Below, one piece after another: positions 50,424 to 58,676 of a stretch of 64,000 bases of DNA. A model generated the notes under the pieces. That model was not told where the DNA came from, ran no database searches, and saw only the letters and a list, made by a program, of their open reading frames with translations. Location of the stretch: positions 248,001 to 312,000 of the forward strand of contig CAXXKR010000001.1 in NCBI GenBank assembly GCA_963674955.2, in the 5' to 3' direction. Source of the DNA: G963674955 sp963674955 (GTDB lineage Bacteria > Desulfobacterota > Desulfovibrionia > Desulfovibrionales > Desulfovibrionaceae). How positions within the stretch are numbered: the stretch's first letter is position 1; each line of letters begins with the position of its first letter. A program made the translations under genes and the position numbers.

Positions 50424-51010
50424 TGTCCGGTCTCCAGTTTGCCGCCCTTGCTGATGTAGAAGAGCCTTTCCAGCTTGCGCAACCCGGCATAGTATTCGTC
50501 CAGGGAAATTTTTCCGGAATAGTTGGTGCGTATGGTTTGGACACAGCCCACGGCCTCGGCGGTGGTCAGTTCCTTGGCAAAGTGCTTTCTGATCCCGGCG
50601 ATGTCCGTTTCCTTTCCCGCGATGCTGTAGCGGTCCGCACCCAGTATGAGCACGCTTCCGATCACCGAGGGCGCATAACCCCTTTCGTAGCAGCTGGGCT
50701 TGAACTTGGAGCGCAGCTGTTCGTTTTCCGCCCGGAGCCCGGACAGGGCGTTGGTCAGCCTCTCTATTGTCTGGCTGCGCCTGTCGATTTCGCGGGCATG
50801 GCTTTCCGTGATCCTGTCCCTGTCTGACTTGAGGGCGGCTATCTCCTCCAGTTGCATGGCTATGAGGTCTTCCTGGCTTGTCAGTGCCTCCTTCAGCGCC
50901 TGATTGTCGTGTCCCGCGCTGGAGGTGACGAAGAAGATGATGATGAAGATGAAAAGCAGCACCAAGGTCAGTTCGGCCAGGGTGATGCCTATCACGTCTT
51001 CCCTATTCAT
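50420..51010 (-). CDS. ExbD/MotB-like single-pass protein with coiled coil
   Basis: A 196 aa protein starting inside the end of the channel gene (eight-base overlap). Residues ~10-31 form one membrane helix, LAELTLVLLFIFIIIFFV, which resembles the TM of ExbD/MotB (VDVMLVLLIIF type) with Glu in place of the proton-carrying Asp. Residues ~38-105 are a coiled coil (LEEIAALKSDRDRITES, TNALSGLRAENEQL). The C-terminal ~90 residues (SVLILGADRYSIAGKETD, LDEYYAGLRKLERLFYISK) match no fold I recognise; an OmpA-type peptidoglycan motif is absent. It is probably the partner of the channel protein upstream. Confidence 0.75.
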   Translation of the reverse strand: MNREDVIGITLAELTLVLLFIFIIIFFVTSSAGHDNQALKEALTSQEDLIAMQLEEIAALKSDRDRITESHAREIDRRSQTIERLTNALSGLRAENEQLRSKFKPSCYERGYAPSVIGSVLILGADRYSIAGKETDIAGIRKHFAKELTTAEAVGCVQTIRTNYSGKISLDEYYAGLRKLERLFYISKGGKLETGQ

Positions 51011-52082
51011 TCAGTTTCAGCCTCTTTGAAGTGACCCTGATGAAGGTATCGATGAGTTCGTCTATCTCGTCCAGCTCGCGCTTGAACCGCCTGACCCTGG
51101 ACTTGTGGATGTCCGCGCTGTTCTCTATGTCGGACATGAGCTCCGAGTACTTGCCGCCGATATCGCGCATGGCCCTCCTGCTCTGGGCAGTGACTTCCTC
51201 AAAGGCCCTGTTGGCCTCGCCGATGGAATCGGAAGTCCTTTGAAATGTTTCGCCGACGCGCCCCAGCGAGTCCTTGAGGTCGCGGCCGATAAGGTCGTTG
51301 CATTCCTTGAAGTCCTGGGCCGTGCGGCCTATCTCGTTTCTAAGCCCCTCCACTTCGGAGACCACGCCGCGCAGTTCCTTTTCCACTGATTTGACAAAGC
51401 GGGAGTTGCCTTCCTGAAGTCTTTCCGTGGCGTCCGAGACCAGTTCGGAGGCCGCAAGGGGAAAATTCTTGAAGGATTCCCCGGCGGTGCGCAGAGCCTT
51501 GGAGGCCTCGGACAGGGTCGTGACGTGGGTCTTGGTGGAGCGGACCTCTTCTTCAAGAAAGGAGGTGTGGGTGGTGTGGAAGCCCTCCAGGACTTCCAGC
51601 ATCCTGCGCTGTGTGCCGCGGTAGGAGGATATGGCCGAGCGCAGTTCGTTGGTCACCCTGTTCAGGATTTCCTCCTGCCTTTCCTCGCTGGGGTCGCTGG
51701 TCAGCATGAGCTGCCTGCCGACCAGACCCAGGACAGTGGACAGGAGCGCCGTGCCGATGTCCGGGATGACCGAGGAGTTGAGGTAGGCGATCATGTTGCT
51801 GCTCTGGTCCGGCAGGCTGATGAAGATTTTCAGCAGGGCGGTCAGCGTGAACAGGAAGCCCAGAAAGTAGGGGGAGTTCTTGGTCGTGGCCGAGAGGATC
51901 AGCTTGTAGCCGTTCTGGGCCAGATAGAGCAGGCCCGTGTACGTCACCACCACTACCGAGGTGGAGATGATGGGGTGGAACTCAAAGGCCAGGGCCAGAC
52001 AGCCGAGGCCGAACAGGAGCATGAAGTAGGTAAAGCAGCGGCCGGACGGTGTCGGGCCGTACAGGAGAGGATTGTCCGCCAT
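51003..52082 (-). CDS. ExbB/TolQ/MotA-like channel protein with long coiled-coil tail
   Basis: A 359 aa protein from ATG 52082 (AAGGA upstream). Four hydrophobic segments lie at about residues 17-35, 38-57, 70-90 and 104-124. The fourth, IPDIGTALLSTVLGLVG, resembles the conserved pore helix of ExbB, TolQ and MotA. The remaining ~230 residues are a long cytosolic coiled coil (SFLEEEVRSTKTHVTTLSEA, SRRAMRDIGGKYSELMSDIE). Zorya ZorA proteins share this plan of channel domain plus long tail. I infer an ion-driven five-to-two type motor or channel with the next gene. Homology is by pattern only. Confidence 0.75.
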   Translation of the reverse strand: MADNPLLYGPTPSGRCFTYFMLLFGLGCLALAFEFHPIISTSVVVVTYTGLLYLAQNGYKLILSATTKNSPYFLGFLFTLTALLKIFISLPDQSSNMIAYLNSSVIPDIGTALLSTVLGLVGRQLMLTSDPSEERQEEILNRVTNELRSAISSYRGTQRRMLEVLEGFHTTHTSFLEEEVRSTKTHVTTLSEASKALRTAGESFKNFPLAASELVSDATERLQEGNSRFVKSVEKELRGVVSEVEGLRNEIGRTAQDFKECNDLIGRDLKDSLGRVGETFQRTSDSIGEANRAFEEVTAQSRRAMRDIGGKYSELMSDIENSADIHKSRVRRFKRELDEIDELIDTFIRVTSKRLKLNE

Positions 52083-52240
52083 TAGCCGAATCCTTGTTTC
52101 CGTTCTTGGGCAGCGGCTGGACCGGGCCTGACGCAGCCCCGGTCCTTTGCCTAATAGCGAGTGTTAGCATTTTTGATTCGCCGCCACAAGATTGGCGGAC
52201 CACGGTCGGCGGTCATGAACAAAGCAGCGGCCGCACGGGC

Positions 52241-52588
52241 CTAGGCGACCCTGGGCCTGTTGCGGGGCGGTTTGACGGACTGGAAGCAGATGCCCGCATA
52301 TTTTTCAATGTTTATGTCCCGTTGTTTTCTGATCCACTCCTTGAGGTCTTCCGGCAGTGCGCGCCAGGGACCGCGGTTTTCCCGTTTCCAGGCCGGAAGC
52401 TCCTTTTCGCCCACCAGCCTGACGATCTCCTTGGGGTTTTCGCCTACGGCCTGGCAAATGGCCTTGGCCCCCTTCAAGCAAATGATGTCCACATACCCTC
52501 CATGTCTGATGTCGGTTGAAATGAAACCCTCCAAGTCGAGATGCACCAAGGTCTCGGCCCGAGCTTTGAACGGCCAGCTTTCATGCAA
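52241..52588 (-). CDS. Excisionase/AlpA-like HTH protein
   Basis: A frame of up to 115 aa from TTG 52588; no ATG is in frame early and the true start may be later (for example the GTG near VHLDLEGF). The C-terminal half AICQAVGENPKEIVRLVGEK, LPAWKRENRGPWRALPEDLKEW resembles winged excisionase-type helix-turn-helix domains that end in W-x-x-x-P-x-x-L-x-x-W. It is divergent from the S24 repressor with one palindromic operator between them, like a phage control switch. Confidence 0.6.
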   Translation of the reverse strand: MHESWPFKARAETLVHLDLEGFISTDIRHGGYVDIICLKGAKAICQAVGENPKEIVRLVGEKELPAWKRENRGPWRALPEDLKEWIRKQRDINIEKYAGICFQSVKPPRNRPRVA

Positions 52589-52604
52589 TCACGATGGGTA
52601 TATT

Positions 52605-52620
52605 TTAGACGTTTGTCTAA
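52605..52620. promoter_or_regulatory. Perfect palindromic operator
   Basis: TTAGACGTTTGTCTAA is a six-plus-six inverted repeat around GTTT. It lies between the divergent HTH gene and the S24 repressor gene, where a CI-type repressor would bind. Confidence 0.7.
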
Positions 52621-52649
52621 TAGAAAGCAACTAATTTCGTGTTTTGACT

Positions 52650-52665
52650 TTAGACATTTGCCCAA
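52650..52665. promoter_or_regulatory. Second, imperfect operator copy
   Basis: TTAGACATTTGCCCAA repeats the first half-site exactly and the second half-site in part, 45 bases from the first operator. It overlaps the probable promoter region of the S24 gene. Confidence 0.55.
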
Positions 52666-52736
52666 AAATGTGTATAGGCTTGTTTCGGGTCTGGAAGTTG
52701 TCCGGTCCGAAATCCGCTAGCAGCAGGAGCAGGAAA

Positions 52737-53489
52737 ATGGGTTTTCCCGAAGATGTCCGCCAGGGTCTGAAATCCATGTACGGCAGGGGGCATAGGTATC
52801 CCAACCGCAAGAGAATGGCCGATGACCTGGGTTTCGATCCCACGCAGCTGAATCGTTTTCTGAAAAGCGAAAGGGGGCTGAACATCGAGTCCCTTGGCCA
52901 GCTTCTGGATGGGGTTGGGGCGCGCATTGTTTTTCCGGACCAGGAGACCGAATCCGCGCGGGAAGTCTGCTTCGTGGCCCCGGAAAAGCTCGGAGTGGAA
53001 AGGGGCGAATCAGGCCTGGCCGGCCCGGCGCCGGAAGACTATCTTGCTGTTCCCTTGGCCGCCAGTCCCGTGGCCGCCGGGCCCGGACTTATTTCCGAGG
53101 ACAAGATAGAAGGCTGGGTCCTGGTCTGGAGGCACCACGAGTCCGTGCGCTTCAGATCAAACATGGTGGCCGTGCAGATCGGAATGAACGAACATTCCAT
53201 GGTCCCGGCCCTGCACCCCGGCGACATCGTGCTGGTGGACCGCAGCGACAGGGACCCCTCTCCGGCCGGGAAGATCATGCTGGTAACCGAACCGGGAGAC
53301 GGCGCGGCAATGGTCAAGCGCGTGGCGGCCAACAAGCTGGACAACGATCTGGAGCTGGTGTTTTATTCGGACAACAGCAAGGAGTTTCCGCCCATGACCT
53401 ACAGGCTGGACCGGGACTATGACGGAGACATCGGGCGGGCCATTGCCGGCAAGGTGGTCTGGGCCTGGTCGGACATGACCAAGAAATAG
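52737..53489 (+). CDS. S24-family (CI/LexA-like) repressor
   Basis: A 250 aa protein from ATG 52737 after GCAGGAGCAGGAAA. Residues ~1-70 contain an HTH (NRKRMADDLGFDPTQLNRFLK). The C-terminal half is an S24 peptidase domain: the nucleophile Ser in GMNEHSMVPALHPGDIVLVD and the Lys in GAAMVKRVAANKL. Autocleavage would link repression to RecA or damage signals, as in CI and LexA. No typical AG/CG cleavage site stands out, so it may act uncleaved. It probably represses itself and the divergent HTH gene. Confidence 0.9.
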   Translation: MGFPEDVRQGLKSMYGRGHRYPNRKRMADDLGFDPTQLNRFLKSERGLNIESLGQLLDGVGARIVFPDQETESAREVCFVAPEKLGVERGESGLAGPAPEDYLAVPLAASPVAAGPGLISEDKIEGWVLVWRHHESVRFRSNMVAVQIGMNEHSMVPALHPGDIVLVDRSDRDPSPAGKIMLVTEPGDGAAMVKRVAANKLDNDLELVFYSDNSKEFPPMTYRLDRDYDGDIGRAIAGKVVWAWSDMTKK

Positions 53490-53493
53490 CGAT

Positions 53494-54660
53494 ATGCCCG
53501 AAAAGAGATTTTTTGTTTTGTTCAGAGGACGGGTCCGGGAAGGTCTTGATCCCCGGAAGGTCCGGGAGTCGCTGGGCAAGGCCTACAAGCTGACTCCGGA
53601 GCGTCTTGAACTGGTTTTTTCCGGCCAGCCCGTGTCGCTGGGATCGACTGCGACAAGGGAGTCGGCCGAGGCACTGGCCCGAAAATGCTTTGCCCTTGGA
53701 GTTGTTTGCGAGGTGCGGGAAAAGACCGGACAGGAGGCGGACGGCGGCCATATCCGGCCGCGAAGATCCGGAGCCGGGACGGACAGGGGTGTTCCCGTAC
53801 GCGAGAAGTTGCCGCCGGTCCGTATTTTGCCCGGCCTGCTGGACGAGGAGGAGGAACAGCCTGAAGAGCATGACGAGTTCCGGGCCGCCATCCGCACCGC
53901 GCTTTTGCTTTCCGCACTTGCCGGTCCGTTCATGCCGGCCGTCTTCATCTTTTTCATGCTCTGCCGCTTGGCCTTGAGGCTGTATCGGCGCAATCCCCGC
54001 GCCGCATTTTACCACGCCCTGCTGACCCTGGGCGTCATGACCGTATTGGAGATGTTGGGTATGGTTTTGGATTGGCTTGCAAAAAAGGTTGAGAAACTGT
54101 TTCGCGGCCCGAGCAGGAAGCGGTTTTTCTATCCGCTGGCGCTCCTGCTTCTTCTCTTGTCCACCTGGCTCATGTTCGGGGACAGGCTGGTCCCGGAAGA
54201 GCCTCCGGCGTCGGTCTCGACGGCCTCCCCTCCGGACCCCGGGCAGGTGGCAAGCGAGTTGGGAGAAATGACCGTGGCCGAGATCGTCAGGCACAATATG
54301 GTCAAGTCCCAGAAGATCGCCGGGCAGATATTCGGCATGGTCATGCGCGTCGAGGATTATTATTCCGGCTCCAGGGAACGCGAGGTGATTTTCGGGGAGG
54401 AGTTCCGCTGGTTGGCCGAAAAGCATCGCGGGATGTTCGACAACCAGGAGTACAAGCTTCTGCGCAAGGCCCTGGACAACCGCAGGGTGTTCGCCAAGGT
54501 CACGGGCAACAAGCTGGACGTGGCCGTGCGCATCGACTCGGAAATTTTCGACGTGGAATTGGAAAGGCCCATCTGGTATGTGTTCATGGCCCCGGAAACA
54601 TCGGGCAACGCCCACGCGATCCGCATCATGGAGTCTGAATCCTTTCAGCCTCCCTGGTAA
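53494..54660 (+). CDS. Membrane protein of unknown function
   Basis: A 388 aa protein starting four bases after the S24 stop, so likely in the same transcript. The N-terminal ~70 residues (VLFRGRVREGLDPRKVRESL, ALARKCFALGVVCEVREK) look like a small ferredoxin-like domain seen in other membrane proteins. Three hydrophobic segments lie near 135-155, 175-195 and 215-235 (FYPLALLLLLLSTWLMFG). The C-terminal ~150 residues are soluble. No family is recognised. Its role beside the repressor is unclear. Confidence 0.75.
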   Translation: MPEKRFFVLFRGRVREGLDPRKVRESLGKAYKLTPERLELVFSGQPVSLGSTATRESAEALARKCFALGVVCEVREKTGQEADGGHIRPRRSGAGTDRGVPVREKLPPVRILPGLLDEEEEQPEEHDEFRAAIRTALLLSALAGPFMPAVFIFFMLCRLALRLYRRNPRAAFYHALLTLGVMTVLEMLGMVLDWLAKKVEKLFRGPSRKRFFYPLALLLLLLSTWLMFGDRLVPEEPPASVSTASPPDPGQVASELGEMTVAEIVRHNMVKSQKIAGQIFGMVMRVEDYYSGSREREVIFGEEFRWLAEKHRGMFDNQEYKLLRKALDNRRVFAKVTGNKLDVAVRIDSEIFDVELERPIWYVFMAPETSGNAHAIRIMESESFQPPW

Positions 54661-54672
54661 GGCCTTCGGCAG

Positions 54673-55281
54673 CTACTGGGCCGGTTTTCCCTTTGGAATG
54701 AACATGGGAGTCCTGTTCCGGTACTCCTCATATTCCTTGCCGAACTTGAAGAGCATGTCCTTTTCCTCGGCCCGGCATACGGCCAGGGCCACCGGAATCC
54801 AGATCAGCGAATAAAGGGCCAGAAAGGGCGAGTTCATGGCAAAGCCCATGAGAATCCAGATGGCGTATTCGCCCACGGCCTGCGGGTGCCTGACCCGTTC
54901 ATAAATGCCCCCATAGAGTGAAGGCGATTCGTCTTGCGCCGGATCGTCTCCGCCCGCGTCCTCCACTCCCTGTTTCCAGACCGCTCCGGGCTTGGCCGCC
55001 AGCACTGCGGCCATGACGATGGTTGCGCCGAGGGGTATGGGAAAACTCAAGGGCAGGCCCAGGGGCAGAGGATAATAAAGGTACACGACGTAGTTGACGA
55101 AAATGACGACCATGAGCAGCCCGGCCAGCAGACGGTAGCGCTGGCACACGGCCCAGGCCTTTATCCCTTTTTCGGCTTCGAGCCTGTAGGGCCTGACGGA
55201 AAGCAACAGGAAGAGAAAGCACAAGAGAGTGGAGCCAAAAAGGCTGGCCGCGTTAAGCAGGGAGATGGTCTCGGGTTTCAT
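54673..55281 (-). CDS. ICMT/PEMT-like integral membrane methyltransferase
   Basis: A 202 aa protein starting at ATG 55281 (AAAGGTG upstream). Five hydrophobic segments. The C-terminal pattern GGIYERVRHPQAVGEYAIWILMG with EEKDMLFKFGKEYEEYRNRTP is the isoprenylcysteine/phospholipid methyltransferase signature (RHP, then E-E-x-x-L...Y-x-x-Y). Bacterial members methylate lipids or are uncharacterised. It is the third gene of an operon headed by ADH synthase. Confidence 0.85.
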   Translation of the reverse strand: MKPETISLLNAASLFGSTLLCFLFLLLSVRPYRLEAEKGIKAWAVCQRYRLLAGLLMVVIFVNYVVYLYYPLPLGLPLSFPIPLGATIVMAAVLAAKPGAVWKQGVEDAGGDDPAQDESPSLYGGIYERVRHPQAVGEYAIWILMGFAMNSPFLALYSLIWIPVALAVCRAEEKDMLFKFGKEYEEYRNRTPMFIPKGKPAQ

Positions 55282-55312
55282 TGGACACCTTTGGTTGTTT
55301 GAGGATGCGCGG

Positions 55313-55720
55313 TTACTGGCCGCCCTGCCGCAGAAAAACGAACAGGGGCAGTTCGGAAACCGGTTCCAACTCGCCGCCGTCCCCCAGCAGCAAACGCACC
55401 GCGTGGCGGCCCTGCTCCTTGATCTGCAATCCGGGCAGCCGGAAGTTGACCTTGTGCATGCCCGCCCCCGCGCCGGGTTGGATTTTCTGGCCCCCGATGT
55501 CGGTTCTTTGGCCGCTAGGGGCTTCGACCTGTAAGAGGACATCAAAGTCTCCGTCAATTTCAGGGTCCACCTCCCAGACAGTGCCCAGGTACATGGGCGG
55601 AAATGTCGTGGGCAGGGAGGCCGCGAAACCGGATTCAAGAGCGCGGATGTATGATGTCGAGTTGCTTTCCCTGTCGATGATCACGTCGTGGCAAAGGATT
55701 GAAAATACCAGTTTGGGCAT
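55313..55720 (-). CDS. Conserved beta-rich protein of unknown function
   Basis: A 135 aa protein with AAAGGACGACTC before its ATG, 17 bases after the ADH synthase stop. The pattern LVFSILCHDVIIDRESNSTS, GTVWEVDPEIDGDFDVLLQVE and NFRLPGLQIKEQGRHAVRLLL suggests a two-layer beta sandwich. Similar short bacterial proteins exist, but I cannot name a role. No signal peptide. Confidence 0.7.
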   Translation of the reverse strand: MPKLVFSILCHDVIIDRESNSTSYIRALESGFAASLPTTFPPMYLGTVWEVDPEIDGDFDVLLQVEAPSGQRTDIGGQKIQPGAGAGMHKVNFRLPGLQIKEQGRHAVRLLLGDGGELEPVSELPLFVFLRQGGQ

Positions 55721-55737
55721 GAGTCGTCCTTTTTTTG

Positions 55738-56535
55738 CTAGCCTTTGAGGATGTCCAGGGCGTCGTCCACGCTGCCGTCCTCGTGCACGATGTGGTTCAG
55801 GGCTCGGACCATCAAGGATGGATTTTGATGCTGGAACACGTTCCTGCCGATGGACAGGCCCGAACCTCCGGCCGAGATGGAGTCGCTGACCATTTGCAGC
55901 AGGTCGCGGTCATTGTCCATTTTCGGGCCTCCGGCAATGACCACGGGCACGCAGGACGAATCAACCACGTCCGAGAAGCTTTCGGGATCGCCGGTGTATG
56001 GCACCTTGACCACGTCCGCGCCAAGTTCCGCCCCCACTCGGGCGCAGTGGGCAATGGCCTGAGGGTCGTATTCGTTCTTCACCTTCGGGCCGCGGGCGTA
56101 GACCATGGCCAACAGGGGCATGCCCCAGTAGGACGCGCTGGCCGCCACCTGGCCCAGGTCGTGGAGCATCTGTCCTTCGGTTTCATCGCCCAGGTTCACG
56201 TGCACGCTCACGGCGTCGGCTCCGAGGCGCAGGGCCTCCTCCACCGTGGTGACCAGGGTCTTGATGTTGGGAAAGGGAGACAGGACCGTGCCCGCCGAAA
56301 GGTGGACTATGCAGCCGAAGTCCCTGCCTTCGGTTCTGTGGCCGCAGGAAACCAGTCCCTTGTGCACAAGGCCAGCGTTGGCCCCGCCCTCCACCAGGGC
56401 GCTGACGGTTTTTCTGACGTTTTTCAGCCCGCTTATGGGGCCGACGGAAACTCCGTGGTCCATGGGCACGATGATTGTCCTTTCCGTGTTTCGGTTGAAA
56501 ATTCTTTCCAGCCTGATGGCCTTTCCAGTGTTCAT
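55738..56535 (-). CDS. 2-amino-3,7-dideoxy-D-threo-hept-6-ulosonate synthase (ADH synthase)
   Basis: A 265 aa protein whose start at ATG 56535 is set by AAGGAGGAG. Class I aldolase (DhnA-type) landmarks are IIVPMDHGVSVGPISGL, LGADAVSVHVNLGDETEGQML, the Schiff-base Lys in GADVVKVPYTGD, VVIAGGPKMDNDRDLL and GGSGLSIGRNVFQH. The enzyme joins an aspartate-derived semialdehyde with a sugar phosphate in the archaeal route to dehydroquinate, also used by some sulfate reducers lacking the usual AroF/G/H. The partner dehydroquinate synthase II is not in the window. Confidence 0.9.
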   Translation of the reverse strand: MNTGKAIRLERIFNRNTERTIIVPMDHGVSVGPISGLKNVRKTVSALVEGGANAGLVHKGLVSCGHRTEGRDFGCIVHLSAGTVLSPFPNIKTLVTTVEEALRLGADAVSVHVNLGDETEGQMLHDLGQVAASASYWGMPLLAMVYARGPKVKNEYDPQAIAHCARVGAELGADVVKVPYTGDPESFSDVVDSSCVPVVIAGGPKMDNDRDLLQMVSDSISAGGSGLSIGRNVFQHQNPSLMVRALNHIVHEDGSVDDALDILKG

Positions 56536-56931
56536 GAACTCCTCCTTGCTTGGCTCAGACAATTAACTTGTGCCGCCTGTATGCGCAAGCCCTGGAATAA
56601 AAATCAGTGCATTGGGGCGGTCAATTTCAATTAAAATCTTGAATTATTTTTTCTGATGTGGTTAGTATGGTTCATAAGTGGGATATTCAGTTGTGTGTTT
56701 TAACATGTCTTTAGCTTTATAGAAAAATGCAACGGCAATGAAGTTTTATGTTAGATTCTACATAAGAAAACAGGTTTATGTACATTGAGTGGCTGTTGAG
56801 AAGCAACATGGAAGAGTTGCTTCAGATGCGCAAAGAGTATGCAGTGGCAAAAAAGTTTCTGACCTGGAGCGTCTTATAAAGACTATCAGGTGAAAAAAAT
56901 TTCTGCACAGCTCAGCCTAAGGGGGTACGAA
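56536..56931. other. AT-rich intergenic region before the chemoreceptor
   Basis: About 396 bases. A perfect eight-pair hairpin (GAAGCAAC / GTTGCTTC, eight-base loop) lies at 56800-56823. A 33-codon frame at 56778-56879 (MYIEWLLRSNMEELLQMRKE) overlaps it but has a poor ribosome-binding site. No FliA-type promoter was found here. Confidence 0.45.
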
Positions 56932-58620
56932 ATGAAGTTCAAGAGATTCGGAGACTGGGGAATGAGCGCCAAGATTCTCAGCGCCTTTTTTGCGGTGGCC
57001 ATTATCGTTCTTCTGGGCATGCTGTTCTACTATGTTCCCCTGGTGGGCCAGGCTCTCATGGATGAAAAAAGGATTGCCACCCAAGACGCCGTGAATGTGG
57101 CCTACAGTGTTATAGATGAATACGGACAGCTGGCGACCAAGGGTCAGCTTTCGGAGGATATGGCCCAATCCGAGGCCCTGAACAGGATCAGGGCCCTGAG
57201 GTACAAGGGCGACAATTATTTTTGGATCAACGACCTTGATGCAAGAATAATCATGCACCCCATCAAGCCGGAGCTTGACGGAGAAGATTTGAGCCAGAGC
57301 CAGGACCCCACCGGAAAGCGGCTGTTTTATGAAATGGCCGAGGTGGGCAAGAAGGACGGCGAAGGGTTCGTGGACTACATGTGGCCCAAGGCCGGTTCGG
57401 AAAAGCCCGTGCCCAAGGTCTCCTTCGTCAAGCTGTACAAGCCCTGGGGCTGGGTGCTCGGCAGCGGCATCTACGTGGATGACGTGGAGGTCCAGATCAG
57501 CCAGCTCAGGTACAAGATCATGATACCCATCATAATCGTCATGGCTCTGATCATTATCGGGGTTCTGTTCATGGTCCGGGGCCTCATCAGGCCTTTGGAG
57601 GCTGCGGTGAAGGTCTCCAACAAGCTGGCCAAGGGCAACCTGACCAGCGAAATCCGGGTCAACAACATGGATGAGACCGGGCGACTGCTTCAGGCCATGA
57701 AGTCCATGATCCGCGATCTGGGGAGCGTGGTGGGCGATGTCCGCTCGGCCACGGACAATGTGGCCTCGGGCAGCGAGGAGATATCTTCGGCTTCCCAAAG
57801 CCTGTCCCAGGGTTCCACGGAACAGGCCGCCTCCATAGAGGAAATATCGGCCTCCATGGAGGAAATGGGTTCCAGCGTCAAGCAGAATGCTGAAAACGCC
57901 CAACAGACCGAAGCCATTTCCCAGCAGGCTTCCCTGGATGCCCAGAAAGGGGGGGGGGCCGTGGCCCAGGCTGTCGAGGCCATGAAGAATATCGCGGAAA
58001 AGATTTCCATCATCGAGGAGATCGCACGCCAGACCAATCTGCTGGCTCTTAATGCCGCAATCGAGGCTGCACGGGCCGGCGAGCACGGCAAGGGTTTCGC
58101 CGTGGTGGCCGCCGAGGTCCGCAAGCTGGCCGAACGCAGCGGATTGGCCGCCAACGAGATAAGCGAACTCTCCGCTTCCAGTGTCGAGGTCGCCGAAGAG
58201 GCCGGTGAAATGCTCAACAAGCTGGTGCCGGACATCCAGAAGACAGCTGATCTGGTCCAGGAGATAACCGCAGCCAGCAATGAACAGACAAGCGGTATCG
58301 AGCAGATAACGGACGCCATCCAGCAGCTGGATCAGGTCATCCAGCAGAACGCCTCGGCCGCAGAGGAAATGGCCTCCACATCCGAGGAACTTTCCAGTCA
58401 GGCACAGCAGCTCAGCGACACCATGGGCTTCTTCACCCTGGGCGCCGACGGCAATGGTTCTGCGCCCAGGAAGGGCGTAAAGGTCTATGGCTCACCGCCC
58501 AAGAAGCTGGCGGCCGCGCCTTCCGCCAGACAGCGCAGCTCTGAGGCGGAGGATGACGGCGGCGGACTGACCCTGGATATGGAACTCGACTCGGACGATT
58601 CCGACTTCGAGAAGTTCTAG
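56932..58620 (+). CDS. Methyl-accepting chemotaxis protein with sCache domain
   Basis: A 562 aa protein; ATG 56932 follows AAGGGGGTACG. One TM near the N-terminus, a periplasmic single Cache domain (DNYFWINDLDARIIMHPIKP, GWVLGSGIYVDDVE), a second TM (IPIIIVMALIIIGVLFMV), a HAMP domain and a cytosolic signalling hairpin with the tip IIEEIARQTNLLALNAAIEA. A ten-G run at 57949-57958 encodes part of KGGGA. The C-terminus is acidic (DSDDSDFEKF) without a CheR-binding pentapeptide. It senses a small ligand and controls CheA. Confidence 0.95.
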   Translation: MKFKRFGDWGMSAKILSAFFAVAIIVLLGMLFYYVPLVGQALMDEKRIATQDAVNVAYSVIDEYGQLATKGQLSEDMAQSEALNRIRALRYKGDNYFWINDLDARIIMHPIKPELDGEDLSQSQDPTGKRLFYEMAEVGKKDGEGFVDYMWPKAGSEKPVPKVSFVKLYKPWGWVLGSGIYVDDVEVQISQLRYKIMIPIIIVMALIIIGVLFMVRGLIRPLEAAVKVSNKLAKGNLTSEIRVNNMDETGRLLQAMKSMIRDLGSVVGDVRSATDNVASGSEEISSASQSLSQGSTEQAASIEEISASMEEMGSSVKQNAENAQQTEAISQQASLDAQKGGGAVAQAVEAMKNIAEKISIIEEIARQTNLLALNAAIEAARAGEHGKGFAVVAAEVRKLAERSGLAANEISELSASSVEVAEEAGEMLNKLVPDIQKTADLVQEITAASNEQTSGIEQITDAIQQLDQVIQQNASAAEEMASTSEELSSQAQQLSDTMGFFTLGADGNGSAPRKGVKVYGSPPKKLAAAPSARQRSSEAEDDGGGLTLDMELDSDDSDFEKF

Positions 58621-58642
58621 TTTTCCTGGTTTTGAAAGATAC

Positions 58643-58676
58643 GGCCCGGTTCCGCAAGGCGAAACCGGGCTTTTCT
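58643..58676 (+). terminator. Rho-independent terminator after the chemoreceptor gene
   Basis: GCCCGGTT and AACCGGGC pair perfectly around a ten-base loop and are followed by TTTTCTT. It lies 23 bases past the stop and may also serve the convergent kinase gene. Confidence 0.88.

Noticed and set aside
52474..52665. 63-codon frame starting at an ATG near 52584
   Set aside because: It reads the HTH gene in another frame and loses the HTH pattern. The frame used for the HTH call keeps it.
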